From Flexilinea sp. (GTDB lineage: Bacteria; Chloroflexota; Anaerolineae; Anaerolineales; Anaerolineaceae): a DNA stretch of 64,000 bases. Where the stretch lies: assembly GCA_026645735.1 (NCBI GenBank), contig JAPKMT010000003.1:62001-126000 (forward strand). The letters run 5' to 3'. Below the pieces are notes generated by a model. The model worked only from the letters and a program-made list of their open reading frames with translations. It searched no databases and had not been told where the DNA came from. Positions 9,456 to 18,511 of this stretch are shown here, in pieces (the first letter of the stretch is position 1; every line of letters begins with the position of its first letter). The position numbers and the translations under genes were made by a program.

Positions 9456-10946
9456 TTAATCTTCCGCTCGTGGAACGAAGTACCCATATACTGCAGCAGA
9501 AATTTGAGTGAAAAGTTTGTTCCCTTCTTCAAAAATTAAATTCTCAGGGTGGTAAGTAAAAATACCCAAAACATAATTTCCTTTTGAAGTATAGACAATA
9601 CCTACATTGCTCATTGTATGCAAGAATCCGTCACTTTCTTCAATCCAGCCGTGTTTGTGCGCCACTATCGTACCGTCCGGAACTCCGGCGCTGATCAGAT
9701 AAGGCAGATAATTTCTTTTTAAAAGGTCCACCATTTCAGTGCATTCCCCTTGTGTGATTTCACCTGGAAAGACTTCCAACAGTCTGCCTGTGCCATCCTG
9801 ACTGCACTGATATACATCATACAACAAATTCGTCATATCCTTTGCAGTTGTTTGATTATAAACATCCGGTTTCAGGTTGATATCAGACCGCGTATTGGCT
9901 GGCGTCTCGATAATATCAAGCAATGGTGCTCCAAGATAAAAGTATCCGGCAAGAAAAATATTCTTGTATCCTAATTCTCGCATATCATCGGTGACTATTA
10001 ACGGAGCCAGATTCCCTCCGATAATATTTTCCATCATCCAATCCGTTTGTTCGTTTTTTGATTCAGTAATCATCAAAGATAACTGCTTTCTTATTGTGGC
10101 GTCAGGTTCTTGATCCATCTTTCGAAACGATGATACCATGATTGGAATTTTGATTGTACTTGCTGCAGTAAAGGATATTTCTGGAGGAATTTCATTCCGA
10201 TTTTGTCTGGCAAAATTAAAAGTATCACCGGTGGATGGATCGATCAGGACTACTTCCGTTATTTGTCCTTGTTCCTGAGTTCGGTCGATGATGTCTTTTA
10301 ATTGGATTTCCAGATTATCGATCAGTGCTTTGGGTTCTTCTATTTCCTTAATCGGCAGAGACGCATTGCGATCCTCAACCGAAACCAGCGCTTTCTCAAT
10401 AATCGGTATCGCTAGCTCAATATCCAATGCGTATCCATTTTCACCTGCGAAGAAACCCGTTTCATTTAGAACAGGTTGTTTCGCTTTCGCCGGTTTGTCA
10501 TAACGTGGAACAATTTCCTGCGTCAGATAATCACGAATTTTCTGCTGATTCCAATTTAGTTTCAAATCCAGATGAATAGGATTGGCTTGATATGTACCAA
10601 AAAGATAAGGAATGAAATTATTACTGGAATATATTTTATCCATCTGCGATTCTAATTCAATTTCCATCGCACTTAAATCTAAGTGAAAACCAAAAACTTC
10701 GGGAGAAACCAGGATTGATTGTTCCTGGTAGAAAAGCAAGATGGGTTGTTGAAAAAAAAGATCTATTTCCTGGAAAGCCTGGTTTATTTCAAGTTCGCTA
10801 ATCGAAAAAGTTCCAACTGTTGAATCTTTCGGAATTAACTGACTTTGTTTTTGATAATCTTGTCTGGAAATGAAAAATAATACTCCGGCAAAAAAGAAAA
10901 GCGAGAAACTGATAAATAATAATCCGGCTTTTGTTTTTCCATCCAT
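9456..10946 (-). CDS. Secreted serine hydrolase, class A beta-lactamase fold
   Basis: A 496-residue protein with an N-terminal membrane anchor (residues 7-26, GLLFISFSLFFFAGVLFF). Residues 35-220 look like the peptidoglycan-binding-like domain seen beside VanW domains. The C-terminal half is a class A beta-lactamase/transpeptidase-like fold: the nucleophile motif is STIK (after EISFTAA) and the usual KTG triad appears as KHG (IVAHKHGWIEES). It probably acts on peptidoglycan or another peptide substrate outside the cell; beta-lactam hydrolysis is possible but not shown. It lies about 110 bp downstream of the partner-switching genes on the same strand. Confidence 0.8.
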   Translation of the reverse strand: MDGKTKAGLLFISFSLFFFAGVLFFISRQDYQKQSQLIPKDSTVGTFSISELEINQAFQEIDLFFQQPILLFYQEQSILVSPEVFGFHLDLSAMEIELESQMDKIYSSNNFIPYLFGTYQANPIHLDLKLNWNQQKIRDYLTQEIVPRYDKPAKAKQPVLNETGFFAGENGYALDIELAIPIIEKALVSVEDRNASLPIKEIEEPKALIDNLEIQLKDIIDRTQEQGQITEVVLIDPSTGDTFNFARQNRNEIPPEISFTAASTIKIPIMVSSFRKMDQEPDATIRKQLSLMITESKNEQTDWMMENIIGGNLAPLIVTDDMRELGYKNIFLAGYFYLGAPLLDIIETPANTRSDINLKPDVYNQTTAKDMTNLLYDVYQCSQDGTGRLLEVFPGEITQGECTEMVDLLKRNYLPYLISAGVPDGTIVAHKHGWIEESDGFLHTMSNVGIVYTSKGNYVLGIFTYHPENLIFEEGNKLFTQISAAVYGYFVPRAED

Positions 10947-11052
10947 GATTGTGCTTTCAGTCCATTTTCACTATCCCGCAGGATAACAGGATTTTTATTG
11001 TAAAATAATTTTCGATTCTGATTGAAAATAACGTTCGTATGCTAATTCATCT

Positions 11053-11463
11053 TTATTTCAGGATTTTCTCAATCGTCAGGATGTTTGTACCATCTTGATA
11101 GTCATATCGAACGCTATCCATTGTCTTCTTTACTAGTAATATCCCCAAACCGCCGATTGTCCTGTCTTCTGCATTTAACGTAATATCTGCATCGATTTTT
11201 TTAAGAGGATTATACGGTTTTCCCTGATCGCGAAACTGGATTGTAATCGCGGGTTTGTCCTTCTGAATAGTACTCCGAATGGTAACGAAACCAATTCCTG
11301 GATGGTAGGCATAATCTGATATATTGACAAATATTTCTTCGACTGCCAAAGCAATTTGCATGCGTATTTTTATCGGACAATTAACCGGTTCCAACTCAGT
11401 TTCGATGAAACGCTGTACATCTTCCAAATGAGAACGATCAGCACTGACTGTTATTTCATTCAT
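11053..11463 (-). CDS. Anti-sigma-factor serine kinase, RsbW/HATPase_c_2 family
   Basis: A 136-residue GHKL ATPase. The N box is seen in ALAVEEIFVNISDYAY, the G1 region in FRDQGKPYNP and the G2 region in IGGLGILLVKK. Such kinases phosphorylate a STAS antagonist and, when not bound to it, sequester a sigma factor or another target. It begins 5 bp after the SpoIIE-type phosphatase and completes a STAS-phosphatase-kinase trio. No sigma factor gene is adjacent, so the target is unknown. Confidence 0.9.
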   Translation of the reverse strand: MNEITVSADRSHLEDVQRFIETELEPVNCPIKIRMQIALAVEEIFVNISDYAYHPGIGFVTIRSTIQKDKPAITIQFRDQGKPYNPLKKIDADITLNAEDRTIGGLGILLVKKTMDSVRYDYQDGTNILTIEKILK

Positions 11464-11468
11464 AATGA

Positions 11469-13301
11469 TCAGGATCCTTTGTAGCGTAACGCTAACATCG
11501 TAATATCGTCTGCCTGAGGTGCATCTTTTACAAAAGAATCGATCTCTTTTTTCATGAGATGGATCAATTGATCAGGGCCAGCATCAATTGCTTCAGGAGA
11601 ATTCAGGAAGGCTTTAAGATGCTCATTTCCAAAAAAGGCTCCCGATGGATCGTTGGCTTCAGTTATTCCATCTGTGTAGAAAAACAGCAGATCACCGGGT
11701 TTCAAAATGATTTCTGCTTGTTTGTAAAGTGTGGTGTTTATTCCAGCTAATACGAATCCTGGTTTTGTTTGAATCCAATCGTATCCATTTACGGATTGTC
11801 TGATTAATGGTTTATTATGACCGGCATTGACAAATGTATATTTGCCAGTTGAAATTTCGAGTATCCCCATGAAAGCAGTCACGAACATTTCAGCTTCATT
11901 GTTTTCACATAGATGGCGATTTGCATCCATAAAAACTTCAGCAGGTGAACGCCCGGATTCTGCGAGATTTTGGATCATCGTCTTCGATGTCATCATAAAT
12001 AATGATGCAGGTATCCCTTTGCCGGATACATCCGCAATAACCACAGCCAGGTGGTCTTCATCGATCATGAAAAAATCGTAAAAGTCACCTCCCACTTCTT
12101 TGGCAGTAAAAATCGCGGCAAAAATATCGAATTCAGTTCTATCCGGATATGGTGGAAAAACCGTTGGAAGACTTGAAAGCTGAATTTCTCTGGCAAACTC
12201 AAGCTCTTTGTCGATTCTTGCAGCTGCCTCGGTAATTGCATCTTTTAGTGCTGAAACGGTTGTATTGATTCCATTGGAAAGTGAAACAAATTCCGGGTTT
12301 GAGCGAACATCTACCCGTTCATTAAGATTGCCTTCAGTAATTTTTTCAAGTGAGCGATTGACATGAAAAATACCGGATATTACCACCCGATCGACAAGAA
12401 ATGAGACAAGCAGGAAAACGATGCTAAAAAGAATCGTATTTGAAAAAACAAGTGATCTGACCATTTCATTCCGACTGACATACATCTCATCAATCGGTAG
12501 AATTCCAATTAACACATAAGGGCTGAATATTTTCGGCTTGCAAAGGTATTTTTTTTCTTCAATCGTAGCATAGAATGGTTCTTTTTTATTGAGCGTACCG
12601 GATTGGATTCCAAACGAATCCATGCGCATCCCTAGGAGCTTATCATTGATCGAACTGACAATTTTTCCGCTTTTTGTTATCAGGATACTGCCGTGATTGC
12701 CAATACGGAATCCATCGGCTAAATTTTCAATATCTGCCAGACTCATGGCGTTCGCTAATCTTGTTGGATAGTAGCCGATTTGCACTATACCGGTTTCATC
12801 CAGGCGGGAAACGCCTGTGTATTGAAAGATCTCCTGATCCATGCCCCTTGGTTGGGCTCCTTGAACAAATTCGAAATCAGGATCACCTAAGCCTTTCAAA
12901 AATTCCCTGGATTGAGCATTTGAAGCCATATCATAACCTGTAGCCGAAGAGGAAGCAATGATGATCCCGTCTTTATTGATGATATGCACTTCATCTACAT
13001 CCAGAATCTTTTCCATCCTTCCAGGCCAGCCTTTTTCTTTCAAAACTTCCGGATTACTTAATATGATCTCCGCTAAAGCACGTGCTTTCGCCAGAGCTTC
13101 TGATTCTGTCATGATTCGGATGGCTTCGACATTTCTTGTGTTTAGTTTGATCTGTTTTACGGCATCATCTAATTTTAGGTCGATCAGATCGATGGAATTT
13201 GATTTCGCTTCACGTGTCTGCAAATAAAATGACAGACAAAGCGTAAGAAAGAACGCACTTGCAACAAAAATAAGCAGCCATTTTTGAAATGTCTTTCGCA
13301 T
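11469..13301 (-). CDS. Membrane-bound SpoIIE-family (PP2C) serine phosphatase with Cache-type sensor and HAMP
   Basis: A 610-residue RsbU-like phosphatase. A first membrane helix (residues 8-26), an extracytoplasmic sensor of about 260 residues with Cache-like features (IINKDGIIIASS, GNHGSILITKSGKIVSS), a second helix (near 290-310), a HAMP linker (ITEGNLNERVDVRS), then the PP2C domain with GGDFYDFFMIDE, VIADVSGKGIPASLFM and the final DDITMLAL metal ligands. It would dephosphorylate the STAS protein encoded just upstream in response to an external ligand. It is tightly spaced with the genes on both sides (9 and 5 bp). Confidence 0.93.
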   Translation of the reverse strand: MRKTFQKWLLIFVASAFFLTLCLSFYLQTREAKSNSIDLIDLKLDDAVKQIKLNTRNVEAIRIMTESEALAKARALAEIILSNPEVLKEKGWPGRMEKILDVDEVHIINKDGIIIASSSATGYDMASNAQSREFLKGLGDPDFEFVQGAQPRGMDQEIFQYTGVSRLDETGIVQIGYYPTRLANAMSLADIENLADGFRIGNHGSILITKSGKIVSSINDKLLGMRMDSFGIQSGTLNKKEPFYATIEEKKYLCKPKIFSPYVLIGILPIDEMYVSRNEMVRSLVFSNTILFSIVFLLVSFLVDRVVISGIFHVNRSLEKITEGNLNERVDVRSNPEFVSLSNGINTTVSALKDAITEAAARIDKELEFAREIQLSSLPTVFPPYPDRTEFDIFAAIFTAKEVGGDFYDFFMIDEDHLAVVIADVSGKGIPASLFMMTSKTMIQNLAESGRSPAEVFMDANRHLCENNEAEMFVTAFMGILEISTGKYTFVNAGHNKPLIRQSVNGYDWIQTKPGFVLAGINTTLYKQAEIILKPGDLLFFYTDGITEANDPSGAFFGNEHLKAFLNSPEAIDAGPDQLIHLMKKEIDSFVKDAPQADDITMLALRYKGS

Positions 13302-13310
13302 ATTTGGTAA

Positions 13311-13607
13311 TTATTCAATCTTAAGAATATCAGTAAATCCTGTTGCTTCGAAAATTTCCATGATGGTTTCATTAACCCCATGAATCACAAGAGAACCTTG
13401 TTTATTCATACGTTTTTGTGCGGAAAGAAGAACACGAAGTCCTGCACTGGAAAGATATCCCAATTCTTTAAAATCGAAAACTAATTCTTCAACAGCGTTA
13501 AGCGAGGAATTGAGTTTATTTTCCAAATCGGGGGCAGTAATCGTATCTAATCGACCCGAAAGCGCAATAGTCAGCTTACTTCCTTCTTTCAATTCTTGTA
13601 TTTCCAT
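13311..13607 (-). CDS. STAS-domain anti-sigma factor antagonist
   Basis: A 98-residue SpoIIAA/RsbV-like protein. LSGRLDTITAPDLE and YLSSAGLRVLL contain the conserved Ser53-Ser54 where the partner kinase phosphorylates. It is first in the minus-strand unit STAS, phosphatase, kinase, with AGGAG 8 nt before the ATG. Unphosphorylated STAS protein would bind the kinase and release its target. This is the switch element of the module. Confidence 0.93.
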   Translation of the reverse strand: MEIQELKEGSKLTIALSGRLDTITAPDLENKLNSSLNAVEELVFDFKELGYLSSAGLRVLLSAQKRMNKQGSLVIHGVNETIMEIFEATGFTDILKIE

Positions 13608-13937
13608 AAAAAATACTCCTTATCTTCAGTTACTTTTGTTTTATTGCTAAACACACAAATTGAGATGATTTTATAAATGTAAAAAAAGCCTATTTTAATT
13701 TTTCAAAAAAATTGATCAAAAATCCCAAAAAGATTTAGCTGAAGCAATATAGATTTTACCAGTATTTATTTGGTTTGTTTCAATTTTTTCTTCATACCAT
13801 CATATAATAACAAAGGACGACTTTTTTATTGATCTTTTGTTTTGCCCTTTGCGAAAAAGTAACCAAGGATCAAATTCCCCCCCTTCTTTATCCAATATAT
13901 CGATAAATAATTTAGAAATACAGATGCTAATTTCATG

Positions 13938-14060
13938 CAGCAATTTTAAATATGGAAATGCTTTTCGAAGGGAGAAAGGAGAATTGAAGTTGTAGTGTTT
14001 TTGCGCGAAGCGCAAAAACACTACAACTTCAAGTATTTTTTTTCATATTTCAAATCGTTG
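13938..14060. repeat. MITE-like palindromic element, copy A
   Basis: A 123-bp element with imperfect terminal inverted repeats (CAGCAATTTTAAATATGG at the left, ATATTTCAAATCGTTG at the right). Its centre is a perfect stem (arms 13984-14006 and 14010-14032) closed by a GAA loop; the tip reads GCGCGAAGCGC. Flanking direct repeats AATTTCATG (13929-13937) and AATTTCATA (14061-14069) match at 8 of 9 bases, a probable target duplication. A TATAAT at 14091 starts 30 bp beyond the right end. It occupies part of the 530-bp gap 13608-14139; in the rest of that gap I see only AT-rich sequence. Confidence 0.88.
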
Positions 14061-14090
14061 AATTTCATAATTGATCGAATTGGATGGATG

Positions 14091-14096
14091 TATAAT
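14091..14096 (+). promoter_or_regulatory. Putative -10 box downstream of repeat copy A
   Basis: An exact TATAAT sits 43 bp upstream of the GTG at 14140, with CAGGAG as a ribosome-binding site between them. No good -35 hexamer is present at 17 bp; the duplicated target of copy A covers about -42 to -34. Confidence 0.5.
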
Positions 14097-14139
14097 ACCT
14101 TGACGATGCGGGTATTTTATCGAAATATGTACAGGAGCC

Positions 14140-14574
14140 GTGATGAGCAGAGTAATTAATTCAGACAATACAGGCAGCGAACGAACACGTCTAACAAAAA
14201 CCATAGTCATAGCAATTCGTGAACTTATGAAACAAAGTGAGGCAAGTGATATTTCTCGTGATTTGATTGCGTACATTTTATTGTCTTTAGATCGGATTTT
14301 TGAAACTGTGGATATTTCTGTCGAGGCTTGGGAGAAACGGGGATATTGGATAAAAGCCGATCGATTTCGAATGGATTGGGACTGGTCGAAAATATTGGCT
14401 GATCGATTAAGACCGTTTGTGTTAGCTGAAGATTATCAGGAAATTATTCCCATCGCTGTTGAAATTGCGCAAGTTTTTTCCACAATCAAGATAGCTGAAC
14501 ATCACCGATTAGGAACACCATGGGTAGGCTCATGGCAGGTTTTACAGAACAAGATGAAAGATAGAGTCGTTTGA
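14140..14574 (+). CDS. Conserved-looking hypothetical protein
   Basis: A 144-residue soluble, mostly helical protein that I do not recognise. Its codon use looks coding and the GTG/ATG pair at 14140/14143 follows CAGGAG. The first 60 residues (TRLTKTIVIAIRELMKQSEASDISRD) look like a four-helix arrangement, followed by a Trp-rich segment (EAWEKRGYWIKADRFRMDWDW). It starts downstream of repeat copy A and its TATAAT, and 60 bp before yigZ. No function is proposed. Confidence 0.7.
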   Translation: MMSRVINSDNTGSERTRLTKTIVIAIRELMKQSEASDISRDLIAYILLSLDRIFETVDISVEAWEKRGYWIKADRFRMDWDWSKILADRLRPFVLAEDYQEIIPIAVEIAQVFSTIKIAEHHRLGTPWVGSWQVLQNKMKDRVV

Positions 14575-14635
14575 GAAAACCGGCAAATAAAAAGATACAG
14601 AATAAATCAAAGATCTTTATAAAGACAGAATATAA

Positions 14636-15289
14636 ATGGTAGATCCCTATCTAATTCCTGCAAAAATTGTCAGTACTGAGATTGTAGTGGTCAATTCGCG
14701 ATTTGTATCGACCGCGGGTCCTGTTTTTTCTACAGAAGAAGCTCGAGAATTTATACAGTCTGTAAAGAAGCAGTATGCTGATGCTACTCATCACGTACCT
14801 GCTTATATCATCGGACATGGTAACTCTACGGTCGCTTATTGCAGCGATGATGGCGAACCATCAGGTTCTTCTGGTAAACCGGTTTTATCTGTTTTGCAAG
14901 GCAGCGGATTAGGTGATGCGATTATCGTCGTGACGCGTTATTTTGGAGGAACAAAACTGGGAATTGGCGGTCTGGTACATGCATATGGTGACGCTGCAAA
15001 ATCAGTTTTGGGAATTCTGCCGAGAGCAAAGAAAGTATCAACACATATCGTTCTTATAAATACTCCTTATCCCTTCTATGAAAGAATAAAGCTTTTGATC
15101 GAGAAAAAGCTGGCGCGAATACTGGATGAATCATTTCAGGAAAATGTGACGATCACTGTTCAATTTCTTACAAAATCATTTAATCAGTTTCAATCAGAGC
15201 TTTCAGAATTGACAGCTGGACAGATTCAAGCACAAATTCTGGAAACCAATCGTGAGACGATTATGCCGCTTGAAGCTTTTGAAGAATGA
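14636..15289 (+). CDS. yigZ: YigZ/IMPACT-family protein
   Basis: A 217-residue protein with the N-terminal UPF0029 fold: CSDDGEPSGSSGKPVL and VTRYFGGTKLGIGGL are the strongly conserved motifs. The C-terminal DUF1949-like part is also present. The family is related to the eukaryotic translation regulator IMPACT, and its bacterial role is not settled. The 3' end overlaps the convergent glycosyltransferase gene by 29 bp, so both stop codons lie inside the other's coding sequence. Confidence 0.9.
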   Translation: MVDPYLIPAKIVSTEIVVVNSRFVSTAGPVFSTEEAREFIQSVKKQYADATHHVPAYIIGHGNSTVAYCSDDGEPSGSSGKPVLSVLQGSGLGDAIIVVTRYFGGTKLGIGGLVHAYGDAAKSVLGILPRAKKVSTHIVLINTPYPFYERIKLLIEKKLARILDESFQENVTITVQFLTKSFNQFQSELSELTAGQIQAQILETNRETIMPLEAFEE

Positions 15290-16358
15290 ATGCTGCTGCC
15301 AGTTTTGCCCCATTTTCTCTTGGAATGATTGAATTTTTCATTTGAACAAGCCGATTGATTTCATTGGAGAGGTCGAATTCCTTAAAATTATGCCATTCGA
15401 TTTCAAATGTATTGGATTGTTGTTGAAGGAAAGAACGAAATGGCATCGTCTCTCTGAAATCAGAGCGCAATAAATATCCAAAAGGAATGTTCGCATTAAA
15501 TAATTCTGCAATTGTGCTGTATCCTGCTTTACCAATGAAAAAGTCAGCGGCTCCTACCAAATCCGGATTATAAAAACCCGAATGATGCGGTAAAAAAATA
15601 GAAGAGCCGCTGCGAATGATATCTGGAAAGTTTCCTTCGATTACCAGAATAGTATCATACTGGTTTTTAAAGTGGTCGGGAACTTTCTGGAAATCCTCTG
15701 GAATCCCCCCCATACTGATTAATCCCATCGTCTGATCCGGTCTGATCCCCAGCCGTTTACGAGTTTCTGCTCTACCAATTTTTTGGTTTCTGCTGACAGG
15801 TGAGATGACGAGATCGGATTTCCAGGTATCATCGCAAAAAGGAATCAACCGTCCATGAGCATCCACTGAATGATAGATTTCAGCAAGTTTGTGATTTATA
15901 TTTATAAATTCGGGATATTTTTTTTCATAAATCTCATAGATCCAGTCCCAGGTAAAGTTTTCAAAAAGGATACAAGAGATACCTGCTTTTTGTGCAGCTT
16001 TGATTCCTAAAGGAGAAATATCACTAATGACTAGCTCATATCCTCGTTCACGAAACAATTCCGCTATTCGTGCAGACTCTGATTCCAGTGAAAACAAAAA
16101 TTCTGATAATTTTTGAACGGTACCCGGGATATCCATCTCCATTGGTGAAATTTGAACAATTCCAACATCGGATTCTGTAGCGTACCAATGATCGAAAGGA
16201 GCTTCTGATTCAAGAAAAAACCATTCAGGCGTTTGCGTGTAGATGTCAAAAACGACTCGTGAATTTTGGCGAAACGTTTCTGCCATGATTGCAGATGACC
16301 TGGCAGCGTGTCCAAAACCATGAGAAGAAATAAAATATGCAATTCTGATTTTTTGCAT
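15261..16358 (-). CDS. Glycosyltransferase-like protein (GT-B, MGT/arabinokinase N-domain type)
   Basis: A 365-residue protein beginning IRIAYFISSHGFGHAARSSA, the glycine/histidine loop of GT-B enzymes related to UDP-glucuronosyl/macrolide transferases and to the N-terminal domain of L-arabinokinase-like proteins. The C-terminal half has the donor-site segment IGKAGYSTIAELFNANIPF, close to the family's GGxGTxxE region. It probably glycosylates a small molecule or lipid, but the acceptor is unknown. The gene is monocistronic and overlaps yigZ at the 3' end. Confidence 0.75.
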   Translation of the reverse strand: MQKIRIAYFISSHGFGHAARSSAIMAETFRQNSRVVFDIYTQTPEWFFLESEAPFDHWYATESDVGIVQISPMEMDIPGTVQKLSEFLFSLESESARIAELFRERGYELVISDISPLGIKAAQKAGISCILFENFTWDWIYEIYEKKYPEFININHKLAEIYHSVDAHGRLIPFCDDTWKSDLVISPVSRNQKIGRAETRKRLGIRPDQTMGLISMGGIPEDFQKVPDHFKNQYDTILVIEGNFPDIIRSGSSIFLPHHSGFYNPDLVGAADFFIGKAGYSTIAELFNANIPFGYLLRSDFRETMPFRSFLQQQSNTFEIEWHNFKEFDLSNEINRLVQMKNSIIPRENGAKLAAAFILQKLQAA

Positions 16359-16615
16359 AAAACAACGATCTCTTTCGATATGAATGATGTGTGCTCTCTG
16401 TTCGTTATAAAAATGACTGTCTTTATTGCGAGTTGCTGGTTATCATTTTACTATCGATCGTTAAATAGAAATATAGTTCAAAAAATTCTTCCCTTTAAAA
16501 AAAATTTTCAATCATGAAAAATATTTTTCCGTAAATGTATTTAATCGTAACATTTTTGATGGATAAATATTATTTTTCAAACATTCTAAACAGTTAACGG
16601 TACAATATACACCGC

Positions 16616-17935
16616 ATGTTAACAGAAAAAGAAAAAATCAATAAAGCATTTGAAATATTTTGGCCTTTGGCAATCAGTTGGTTGTTCATGTCTTTGGACA
16701 CTCCGATAATATCTGCTGTAATAGGAAGAATGAACAACCCTGAAATATGTCTTGCTGCCCATGGGGGTATTGTCCTGCCGATCGCACTGATCATTGAGGC
16801 ACCCATAATTGCGATGCTTTCAGCTTCCATAGCATTGTCTAAAGACTGGCTGAATTATCAAAAAATGTATCGTTTTATGATGATCCTGTGCGCAATTCTG
16901 ACGATCATCCATGCTTTCATCTGTTTTACCCCTCTTTTTTTTGTAGTGGTGCGTGATTTAATGGGAACTCCGGCTGAATTACTGCCCTTCGCCAGAGTTG
17001 GATTGATCATTGTCCTTCCGTGGACCTGGTCTATTGGTTATCGGCGTTTCTATCAGGGAATTCTGATTCGATGCGGACATTCAAAATTTGTCACCATCGG
17101 TTCTTTTATACGAATTTTGAGTTTAATGATTGTATTGTTTTTTGGATATATCTTTAGAAATCATGTTAACGGAGCAATTGTTGGAGCGGCTGCTTTATCG
17201 GCTGGTGTTGTTGCAGAAGCGATATTTGCTGGAATCAAAGGAATACCTGTTGCGAAACATTTTCTCAATCATGATACGGATGTTACAGTTATTTCCAACA
17301 AAGAACTTGCATCGTTTTATACACCTTTGGTAATCACCCAAATCATTAATTTCGGTTGGATATTTATGGGTAGTGCGGCGATGAATCGCATGATCAATCC
17401 AATTGCCTCGTTGGCTGCCTGGCCAATTATTTCCGGATTGTTAAATATCCTCAGAAGTTTTGGGAACGCCTGTAATGAAGTTACCATGACCATTTTGCTG
17501 CAACCAGGCTATTATCGCTCCGTGCGAAAATTCACATTCTATGTCGCATTTGGCTCTCTGATGATCTATGCCCTTTTTATTTTAACACCATTAAAAGAGT
17601 TCTGGTTTCAGACATTCTCGGCCTTAACTGATCAATTGTCTACATTGGCAAGGAATGCTTTATTGCTCGTCTTTTTAATTCCTTTTACAAATGCGTTTCT
17701 AAATTTTTACCAGGCTATACTGATGCTGAATAAGAAAACCAAGGGAATACTGGAAGGGCTGTTAGTCTTTTTCGTAGTAATTCTGGTTTTTATGGGTGTA
17801 GGAATAACCAGTCAAAAATGGCCGGGCATTTACATCATGACTTCCGGAATGAATTTTGCTATACTTTTTCAAACTTTCTGGCTGCTGTTACGCTCAAAGA
17901 GTTTTATCAACCAGTATCAATCTGCATCAGAATAA
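16616..17935 (+). CDS. Multidrug/pyrophosphate exporter-like membrane protein (MATE/ANKH-type)
   Basis: A 439-residue protein with about twelve hydrophobic helices in two halves. The overall pattern (WPLAISWLFMSLDTPIISAV in helix 1 and a repeat of it in the second half) resembles the MOP superfamily, closest by eye to the ANK/ANKH-like branch. Substrate is unknown. The ATG at 16616 follows TACAAT (16601-16606) by 9 bp with no Shine-Dalgarno sequence, so a very short leader is likely. Confidence 0.65.
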   Translation: MLTEKEKINKAFEIFWPLAISWLFMSLDTPIISAVIGRMNNPEICLAAHGGIVLPIALIIEAPIIAMLSASIALSKDWLNYQKMYRFMMILCAILTIIHAFICFTPLFFVVVRDLMGTPAELLPFARVGLIIVLPWTWSIGYRRFYQGILIRCGHSKFVTIGSFIRILSLMIVLFFGYIFRNHVNGAIVGAAALSAGVVAEAIFAGIKGIPVAKHFLNHDTDVTVISNKELASFYTPLVITQIINFGWIFMGSAAMNRMINPIASLAAWPIISGLLNILRSFGNACNEVTMTILLQPGYYRSVRKFTFYVAFGSLMIYALFILTPLKEFWFQTFSALTDQLSTLARNALLLVFLIPFTNAFLNFYQAILMLNKKTKGILEGLLVFFVVILVFMGVGITSQKWPGIYIMTSGMNFAILFQTFWLLLRSKSFINQYQSASE

Positions 17936-17998
17936 AAACTGCATTCCATAAACAAGTTTTATAAATAATATGTACTATGCGAAAAATTGGAAATTTAT

Positions 17999-18511
17999 TT
18001 AGATTATTAAATCTCTGATCACATGATCGATCAGTTGTTTTTCCATCTTTTTTCTGGTATTCATTTGAATCGCTGATTCTCGTAATGATAAAAGTTGTTC
18101 TTTCGAGCAGATATCAATATGATTTTCCGGGATAACCAGTGCAGTAATTTTTGACAATAATTGTGCATTTGCAAGTTTGTCTTCTGGATCGAAAAGAGGA
18201 TGCCACTGTGGTAATGGGCGTTTTTCGTATAGGCATCGATATGCGCAATGACGGGGCATCCAAATATACGAAATTTCTAACGTGTCAGCGGAGATTTTTG
18301 CACAAGTTGGCATTTTTTGAAATCGTTCTAAATAGGATTTACAATTTCCACTTTCAATATCCAGAAAAGGGCAGGCAATGCGTGTGTAGAGATACTCAGC
18401 AGTATGATAATCTTCAATCTTATAGAGACAGCAAATACCGCAATGGTCACAGAGCTTCTCCCATTCTTCATCAGAAAATTGCATATTTAAATCTGTCTTT
18501 TTATTCATCAT
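17999..18511 (-). CDS. YcgN-family cysteine cluster protein
   Basis: A protein of about 170 residues. It matches UPF0260/YcgN: WEKLCDHCGICCLYKIED, IACPFLDIESGNCKSY, MPTCAKIS and PRHCAYRCLYEKRPLPQWHPL keep the regularly spaced cysteines expected to bind a metal or Fe-S cluster. Function is unknown. The ATG at 18511 (or 18508) lies within the 3' end of the dus gene upstream, an overlap of about 10 bp that suggests translational coupling. Confidence 0.88.
   Translation of the reverse strand: MMNKKTDLNMQFSDEEWEKLCDHCGICCLYKIEDYHTAEYLYTRIACPFLDIESGNCKSYLERFQKMPTCAKISADTLEISYIWMPRHCAYRCLYEKRPLPQWHPLFDPEDKLANAQLLSKITALVIPENHIDICSKEQLLSLRESAIQMNTRKKMEKQLIDHVIRDLII

Noticed and set aside
13984..14032. 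Central hairpins of the repeats as intrinsic terminators.
   Set aside because: No T-run follows the stem in the right place, they lie within elements with target duplications, and they precede promoters rather than follow genes.
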